Origin: Entamoeba histolytica HM-1:IMSS
Lineage: Eukaryota > Evosea > Mastigamoebida > Endamoebidae
Assembly (NCBI RefSeq): GCF_000208925.1
Contig: NW_001914927.1
Coordinates: 1 to 10,785, forward strand
Length of the DNA stretch: 10,785 nucleotides
Direction of reading: 5' to 3'
In this document: positions 6,891 through 10,785 of the stretch, piece after piece
Layout of the letters: each line of letters opens with the position of its first letter
Position numbering within the stretch: position 1 is the first letter of the stretch
Translations under genes and position numbers: made by a program
The notes under the pieces: model-generated
What the model was told of the DNA's origin: nothing
What the model saw: only the letters and a program-made list of their open reading frames with translations
Database searches by the model: none

Positions 6891-7102
6891 TTTAAACAGA
6901 ATAACTACCCGAAAATTTATGTCTGAATTGGCTTATTTTTATAATAAACATATTGTAAGAAGTGAAGAAAAATTCAATAACACAATACTAAATTTTGTTA
7001 TTTAAAAATCAAAACACAAACCTAAAAAAAAAATAATGATAAAAACAAAAAAGAAATAAAGAAAAAAAGATCTTAACAACTAAAAAAGTTTATATTATTT
7101 AC

Positions 7103-8968
7103 ATGAAGTTGTTGTATTTTGTATTATTAGTTGTCTTTGTTTCTGCAACTCCCAAAACCAACTCAACAGAAAAAAAACAATCTTCAATTGACAAGTTGAT
7201 TAATGATGCTACAAATACTTCAAAACCTATTCCTGTTGTTGAAGCCGATCCATTAAACACAAATGAAACACAAAAATTAATCAAAGAACTTGCTGATGCA
7301 GAAGTTACAAGAAATACCTTAAAAGAACAAACAAAAAAAGCTCAAAAAGCATTATTAAAACAAACTGAAGAACTTGCTAAGGAACATAAAATTCGAATGA
7401 AAAAAATTAAAGAACAATCACAAGATTTTGAGAAAAGAGAACATTTAAGAGAACAAGTTGAAGAGGCAAAATTAGCATTATTACATGCTAATGGAAGCTT
7501 TGTAGAAACTAAAAATGATGTTGCTGCATTAAAGAATTATACAGAAGAAGAAATGAAACAAATTGAATATCAAAGAAAGGTTCAATTACGTGATAAGATT
7601 GATGCAGAAAGACGAAGAGTTCAAATAGAAAAATTAAAGAAAGCACTTAATAAAAAACAACAAGAAATGGAAAAGAAAATAAAAACACAACATGAAAAAG
7701 AAGATAAAGCTTTTAAAATTGCTCATCAACGATTATTAGAAAAGTTTGATAAAGAAAGAAAGATAAGAAAAGATGCATTAATGAAAAAAGAAATGGAATT
7801 AAGAAAGATGAGAGCATTAGAATTTGAAAAATTTAGAACAGAAGTTGAAATGGAAAGAAAGATGAAACGATTAACTATTGAAGAAACTCAAAAACAATTA
7901 TTAAATCTTAGAAAAGCAGAAGAAATTAAAAGAGAAATTGTAAGAGAAGGAATTAGATATAAAAAATTATTAGAACAACAAAAAATGAAAAAAGCAGAAG
8001 AAAAAGCTAAAATGATTGAAGATCTTAAGGATAAAGCTGTTAATTTAATGCTTCAAAAAGAAGATTTAAATAGAAAGAGAAAGATTGAAGCTACCGAATT
8101 AATGAATGAAGTAGCAAATGCTAAAAAAGAGATAGAAACAAATATCAAAATCACAAAAAAAGGAATTCAATCACGAAGAGAAAGAAAAGCAGCAATAAGA
8201 ACAGCTACAATTCGATCAGAAAGAACAAAAATGAGATATTTAAAAATTAAAGCATTAAAAGACATTTTAAGTAAAAAACTTGCAGCAGAAGAAAGAATTT
8301 ATAAAAAGAAATTAGAAGAACAAAAGAAGATTAAAGCATTAGAATGTAAAGCAAGAGGACTTGTTAAGAGATTAAGTAATATTGCAAAAGAATATAATAA
8401 AAGAAGTATTGAAGTTATCAAAAAAGTTAAAGCAGAAAAGAAAGCATTATTAATTAGAAAAATGTTACTTGAAAAAGCTGATGAAATTAATGAAAAACGA
8501 AGTTTAATTAATCAATTTAAATTAAAGATACGACAATTAGAAGAGCAAGAATTAAAACATCAAATGCAATTAAGTGGAGTTGAAAAAGATATTTTAAATC
8601 AAAGAACATTAGCTAAAATTATTAGAATGAAAACTATGAGAGAAAGAATGAGAAGAAAGAGAATTCTTGCATTAAAAAAGAATTTAAGAAAAATGTATTT
8701 GGAAAGAAGAGATATGTTATGGAAGAAACGATGTATTAGATTTAGAAAAACAGCTAATATGAAACAAAATGAAGAGTTAAGAAAAAGAAAAATAGCACGT
8801 ATTATTTGTGGAAAGAAGTATTGGAAGAAACAAGCTCCAAAAAAATGTTATGATTTTATTGGAGGAAAATATCACGATTTAATCCATAAACCAGGTAAAA
8901 ATATATTCAGATGTCCATTTGAAAAATATCATGGAATTACTAAATGTGATAGTATTGAATTGCCTTAA
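7103..8968 (+). CDS. Gene B: secreted Lys/Arg/Glu-rich coiled-coil protein with Cys-containing basic tail (621 aa)
   Basis: This is a single-exon frame from ATG at 7103 to TAA at 8966-8968. Residues 1-15 are a signal peptide (M-K-L-L then Phe/Val/Leu core, cleavage near V-S-A before T-P-K). The next 130 residues carry five N-glycosylation sequons (N20, N38, N54, N130, N145), after which none occur. From about 55 to 540 the protein is a long charged helix or coiled coil, Met- and Arg-richer than gene A. The last 80 residues differ: they are strongly basic and hold five cysteines (C544, C569, C582, C604, C615), several Tyr/Trp/Phe, Gly and Pro, suggesting a small disulfide-stabilised domain. 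No transmembrane anchor follows the signal peptide. The gene is head-to-head with gene A, with matching size and architecture, suggesting an ancient or convergent pair. Its function and family are not recognised. A rod-like secretory-pathway or extracellular scaffold is inference. Confidence 0.85.
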   Translation: MKLLYFVLLVVFVSATPKTNSTEKKQSSIDKLINDATNTSKPIPVVEADPLNTNETQKLIKELADAEVTRNTLKEQTKKAQKALLKQTEELAKEHKIRMKKIKEQSQDFEKREHLREQVEEAKLALLHANGSFVETKNDVAALKNYTEEEMKQIEYQRKVQLRDKIDAERRRVQIEKLKKALNKKQQEMEKKIKTQHEKEDKAFKIAHQRLLEKFDKERKIRKDALMKKEMELRKMRALEFEKFRTEVEMERKMKRLTIEETQKQLLNLRKAEEIKREIVREGIRYKKLLEQQKMKKAEEKAKMIEDLKDKAVNLMLQKEDLNRKRKIEATELMNEVANAKKEIETNIKITKKGIQSRRERKAAIRTATIRSERTKMRYLKIKALKDILSKKLAAEERIYKKKLEEQKKIKALECKARGLVKRLSNIAKEYNKRSIEVIKKVKAEKKALLIRKMLLEKADEINEKRSLINQFKLKIRQLEEQELKHQMQLSGVEKDILNQRTLAKIIRMKTMRERMRRKRILALKKNLRKMYLERRDMLWKKRCIRFRKTANMKQNEELRKRKIARIICGKKYWKKQAPKKCYDFIGGKYHDLIHKPGKNIFRCPFEKYHGITKCDSIELP

Positions 8969-9333
8969 ACTTAAAACAAATGAATTTATTTTTTACTTCT
9001 TCTTTCATTTTTAAATCTTTTTTTTAAATAACAAAATTATTATAAATTTTGTTAATTTTAAATATTTTAAAATAATACTTTAAATTGACTTATTGATTTT
9101 TTTACTTCGGTTATTATTATTATTAGTCATTAATAGGTTTGATTTATTGGTTATCTTATTGATAAATATTATCTCCTATGATTTAAAGGCATTTATTGTA
9201 TTTTTAGTATATTTAAATTTGTATCAATTTATATTCACAATTTCGTTCATATCCGAGTGTTATGAAATGTTCATATTCTTCATTGATTCGTTTTTATTCT
9301 TTTTTAGTTCATTTTCAATTAATTCATATTGAA
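8969..9333. other. Convergent 3' region between gene B and the TLDc gene
   Basis: This T-rich sequence lies between two genes that end toward each other. The first 100 bases are poly-T/poly-A and fit the 3' UTR of gene B. On the minus strand, directly after the TLDc stop, an ATG overlapping that stop opens a 24-codon Glu/Lys/Asn-rich frame that soon ends. Further short coding-like pieces in this frame continue to about 9100, interrupted by several stops. They could be a decayed gene fragment. A 79-codon plus-strand frame at 9093-9332 lacks an ATG start and is hydrophobic only because the DNA is T-rich, so I do not call it. Confidence 0.4.
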
Positions 9334-10003
9334 TCATTTCATTTCAATTATTATGATTCGTTTTGGTATGAAATGATTTGGATATTCTTTTCCACAAAGT
9401 GCATTTGATATTCCTTTATATGAAAATGAATCTTGTTGACAATATGATAGTGTTTTATTATTTTCTTTATAAACACAAATATCACCAAATCCAAATTCAA
9501 ACAAATACTCATCTGTTTGATTATGTAAATAAAATGCACATTGTTGTTCTTTAATATCAAATTTCTTCATTCTTTTCATTCTTCCATTTGATTCTAATGA
9601 AAATAAAAATGATTTTGAATCATATATCCAACCATCATCTTCATCAATTTTCTCATTAACATATCCTCCAAATTTATTTCCTTCTTCATCTTCAATAATA
9701 ATTATTATATGTTTTTTATTTTTTATTCTTTCTCCAAATACTGATGTAATAACTTTCCAATCATCTTTATCTGAATCAAATAGTATATTTCCTACTTTTC
9801 TTTCTGTCCATTCTTCTATTTGTTTGATTTCTTCCATTCCTTTCATTCTTTGTAACCTCTCTTCTCTTCTTTTCTCGTGGTTTAACACTTCCTAAATAAT
9901 ATTGATAATTCTTAGTAGTATCATCAATTGATTGTTGAATGTGTGGAAGTGTTTCTACTACTTCTTTAATTATTTGGTTGTTCTTGTTTATTAACTCTTC
10001 CAT
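9334..10003 (-). CDS. TLDc-domain protein, 5' end split by a putative 70-nt intron or a frameshift
   Basis: The main frame (9888-9334) encodes a TLDc domain. Recognisable landmarks are N-I-L-F-D-S near the start, F-G-G-Y-V in the middle, Y-D-S-K-S-F-L-F-S-L, F-G-F-G-D-I-C-V, Y-C-Q-Q-D-S-F-S-Y and the C-terminal R-I-I-I-I-E-M-K. TLDc proteins form a conserved eukaryotic family linked to oxidative-stress resistance and V-ATPase regulation, and Entamoeba encodes many short members; its role here is not known. The main frame has no ATG at its 5' end; the first internal Met codons lie just before the domain. A second frame with ATG at 10003 overlaps it and is preceded by a GAAC motif, so I take 10003 as the start. 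Removing 9961-9892 (70 nt, GTAGTA...TTTAG, containing TACTAA) joins the frames into a 199-residue protein. The GTAGTA donor is not the usual Entamoeba GTTTGT, so a frameshift or sequence error remains possible. Confidence 0.75.
9892..9961 (-). other. Putative 70-nt intron of the TLDc gene
   Basis: On the minus strand it begins GTAGTA and ends ATTATTTAG, with a TACTAA branch-like motif about 20 bases before the acceptor. Its length (1 modulo 3) is exactly what is needed to connect the upstream ATG frame to the TLDc frame. A donor three bases further in (GTAGAA, 67 nt) would work equally well. Against it, the donor is non-canonical and the interval itself is open in the upstream frame and protein-like, so a single-base frameshift is the alternative. 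Confidence 0.35.
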
Positions 10004-10303
10004 TTTAATTTAATTTGATGTTTATAAGTTCAAATAAAAATAACTATAAACATAATTATAACATCTAATCAAAATGGTTATTGATTAATTGATGTATATG
10101 CTTATTAATCAAAGTTTTACAAAATAAAGTACTAATGTTTCAAACTTATTGGAAGAACTTTTATTTTTATTTTTAGAATTGTAAACATAAATAAAAATAG
10201 AATAGTTATTTTTAAATCGCCAAGAAATTTTCACTTCATTATTTCAGATGAACAGAAAGAAGTTATACGACAAATACATTAAAATTAAAGCACATAGAAC
10301 ATT
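10004..10303. other. Intergenic region between Myb and TLDc genes (both minus strand)
   Basis: This 300-bp AT-rich spacer holds the likely TLDc promoter at its left end and the Myb 3' UTR at its right end. A minus-strand TAATT about 20 bases after the Myb stop fits a poly(A) signal. No further gene or repeat was seen. Confidence 0.5.
10028..10031 (-). promoter_or_regulatory. GAAC-type core promoter motif of the TLDc gene
   Basis: Minus-strand GAACT is followed immediately by TATAAAC and lies about 25 bases before the ATG at 10003. Position and sequence fit the Entamoeba GAAC element with a TATA-like box, and they support the upstream ATG as the real start rather than an internal Met of the TLDc frame. 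Confidence 0.4.
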
Positions 10304-10785
10304 CTATATAATAGAAAACAGAGATTGTTCTACTGGCTTAAATACACTCTGAACAGTTGAAATTTCGTTTAGAATTTTGTTTGTAGTATGAGGATTTGTT
10401 TCTTTTTCAATACAATTGAGCTTTTTCAGTCTTCCAAAGAAATGATTCTTTACATCATTTGGTGATCTTCCTTCTAAACAACTTGCAATAGTTGTCCATT
10501 TATTTCCTATTTCTTTTCTTTTTTGAAGAATAAGACAATCCTCTTCTTGACTCCAAGGTCGATGATAGATGGATTCGTTGTTATTGAGATATCGCTCTCT
10601 ACATTGTTTCTTTGTTCTGGTTGGAACCATAGAAGCAACTTCTTCCCAATTATTAGTTCCATATCGTTTGATTCCTTCCATTAACTGCATTTCTTCTCTT
10701 GTTGTCCAGATTCTGACAATCTTCTTTTTAATAATGTCTGAATCAGAAGAATTGTTTGTAGATGATGTATGTATGCACGAACTCA
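10304..10785 (-). CDS. Two-repeat Myb DNA-binding protein (N-terminus beyond window edge)
   Basis: The frame is open from the right edge to TAG at 10306-10304, giving at least 159 residues. The first in-frame ATG (10690) falls inside the first Myb repeat, after its leading Trp (I-W-T-T-R-E-E), so it cannot be the true start and the gene continues to the right. Repeat one runs W-T-T...N-W-E-E-V-A...Q-C-R-E-R-Y, and repeat two runs W-S-Q-E-E-D...K-W-T-T-I-A...V-K-N-H-F-F-G-R-L. The spaced Trp residues and the recognition-helix motifs Q-C-R-E-R-Y and V-K-N-H-F are typical of R2R3-type Myb transcription factors. In each repeat the third Trp position is replaced by an aromatic Tyr or Phe. The visible upstream part is Ser/Asp/Lys-rich. 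A C-terminal tail of about 35 residues has no recognised domain. It is expected to be a nuclear sequence-specific DNA-binding protein; targets are unknown. Confidence 0.9.
   Translation of the reverse strand, partial: SSCIHTSSTNNSSDSDIIKKKIVRIWTTREEMQLMEGIKRYGTNNWEEVASMVPTRTKKQCRERYLNNNESIYHRPWSQEEDCLILQKRKEIGNKWTTIASCLEGRSPNDVKNHFFGRLKKLNCIEKETNPHTTNKILNEISTVQSVFKPVEQSLFSII

Larger units (their letters stand above)
6682..7102. promoter_or_regulatory. 421-bp divergent intergenic (bidirectional promoter) region of genes A and B
   Basis: Both coiled-coil genes are transcribed outward from this segment. The octamer GATCTTAA occurs just upstream of each start (minus strand 6704-6697, 15 bases before gene A; plus strand 7069-7076, 26 bases before gene B). 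Near the midpoint is a 14-base dyad (6877-6890, ATCAAC-TC-GTTGAT). On the gene A side, an initiator-like AAAAATCA (6698-6691) and a TATA-like ATATA (6715-6711) are present. On the gene B side the sequence is an A-rich leader with no clear GAAC box. The arrangement allows shared regulation, but no direct evidence is visible. Confidence 0.5.

Noticed and set aside
9093..9332. 79-codon plus-strand hydrophobic ORF
   Set aside because: It has no ATG start (begins TTG), and its Phe/Leu/Ile content follows from T-rich DNA in a convergent 3' region.
9351..9560. 69-codon minus-strand ORF overlapping the TLDc gene
   Set aside because: It is an alternative frame of the TLDc coding region, which has clear domain motifs in the main frame.
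1..10785. CRISPR arrays, prokaryotic operons or ribosome binding sites
   Set aside because: No spaced repeat arrays or Shine-Dalgarno-type spacing were seen. Gene families and promoter motifs are those of a eukaryote.

Overview
This window looks like nuclear DNA from an Entamoeba species, probably of the histolytica/dispar/nuttalli group. The base composition is extremely AT-rich. Genes are short and mostly uninterrupted, with very short leaders. GAAC-type and initiator-like promoter motifs occur near starts, and TAATT motifs follow stops. The gene families seen here (TLDc, two-repeat Myb, divergent Hsp70, HMG-box, secreted Lys/Glu-rich coiled-coil proteins) and a structured SINE fit that lineage. 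The species call is inference and no database was searched.

Layout, left to right. The 3' end of a plus-strand HMG-box-like gene enters from the left edge (1-273). About 1.1 kb of AT-rich DNA follows, holding only a dubious signal-peptide-like micro-ORF (892-993). A plus-strand Hsp70 pseudogene (about 1433-3090) retains nucleotide-binding and substrate-binding domain landmarks but carries several frameshifts and in-frame stops. After roughly 1 kb of AT-rich sequence with a faint minus-strand coding remnant comes a 640-bp SINE (4091-4730). It lies in minus orientation and is bounded by a perfect 22-bp target-site duplication.

The centre holds two head-to-head genes separated by 421 bp: gene A (minus, 616 aa) and gene B (plus, 621 aa). 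Both encode a signal peptide, an N-terminal region with clustered N-glycosylation sequons, and a very long charged helical rod. They may be a co-regulated pair of secreted or secretory-pathway structural proteins, but I do not recognise a named family. To their right are a minus-strand TLDc-domain gene whose 5' end is split between two frames (small non-canonical intron or frameshift), and a minus-strand two-repeat Myb gene running off the right edge.

The most notable signal is the SINE. Read on the minus strand it has an A-box-like motif at about +11 and a B-box-like motif at about +53, as in a tRNA-type Pol III promoter, and it ends in a run of 13 T. The transcribed strand contains no T4 run before that end, whereas the opposite strand has about a dozen. 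It also has interleaved inverted repeats at its 5' end (possible pseudoknot), three clean hairpins in its 3' half, and a short 20-bp tandem repeat in the middle.
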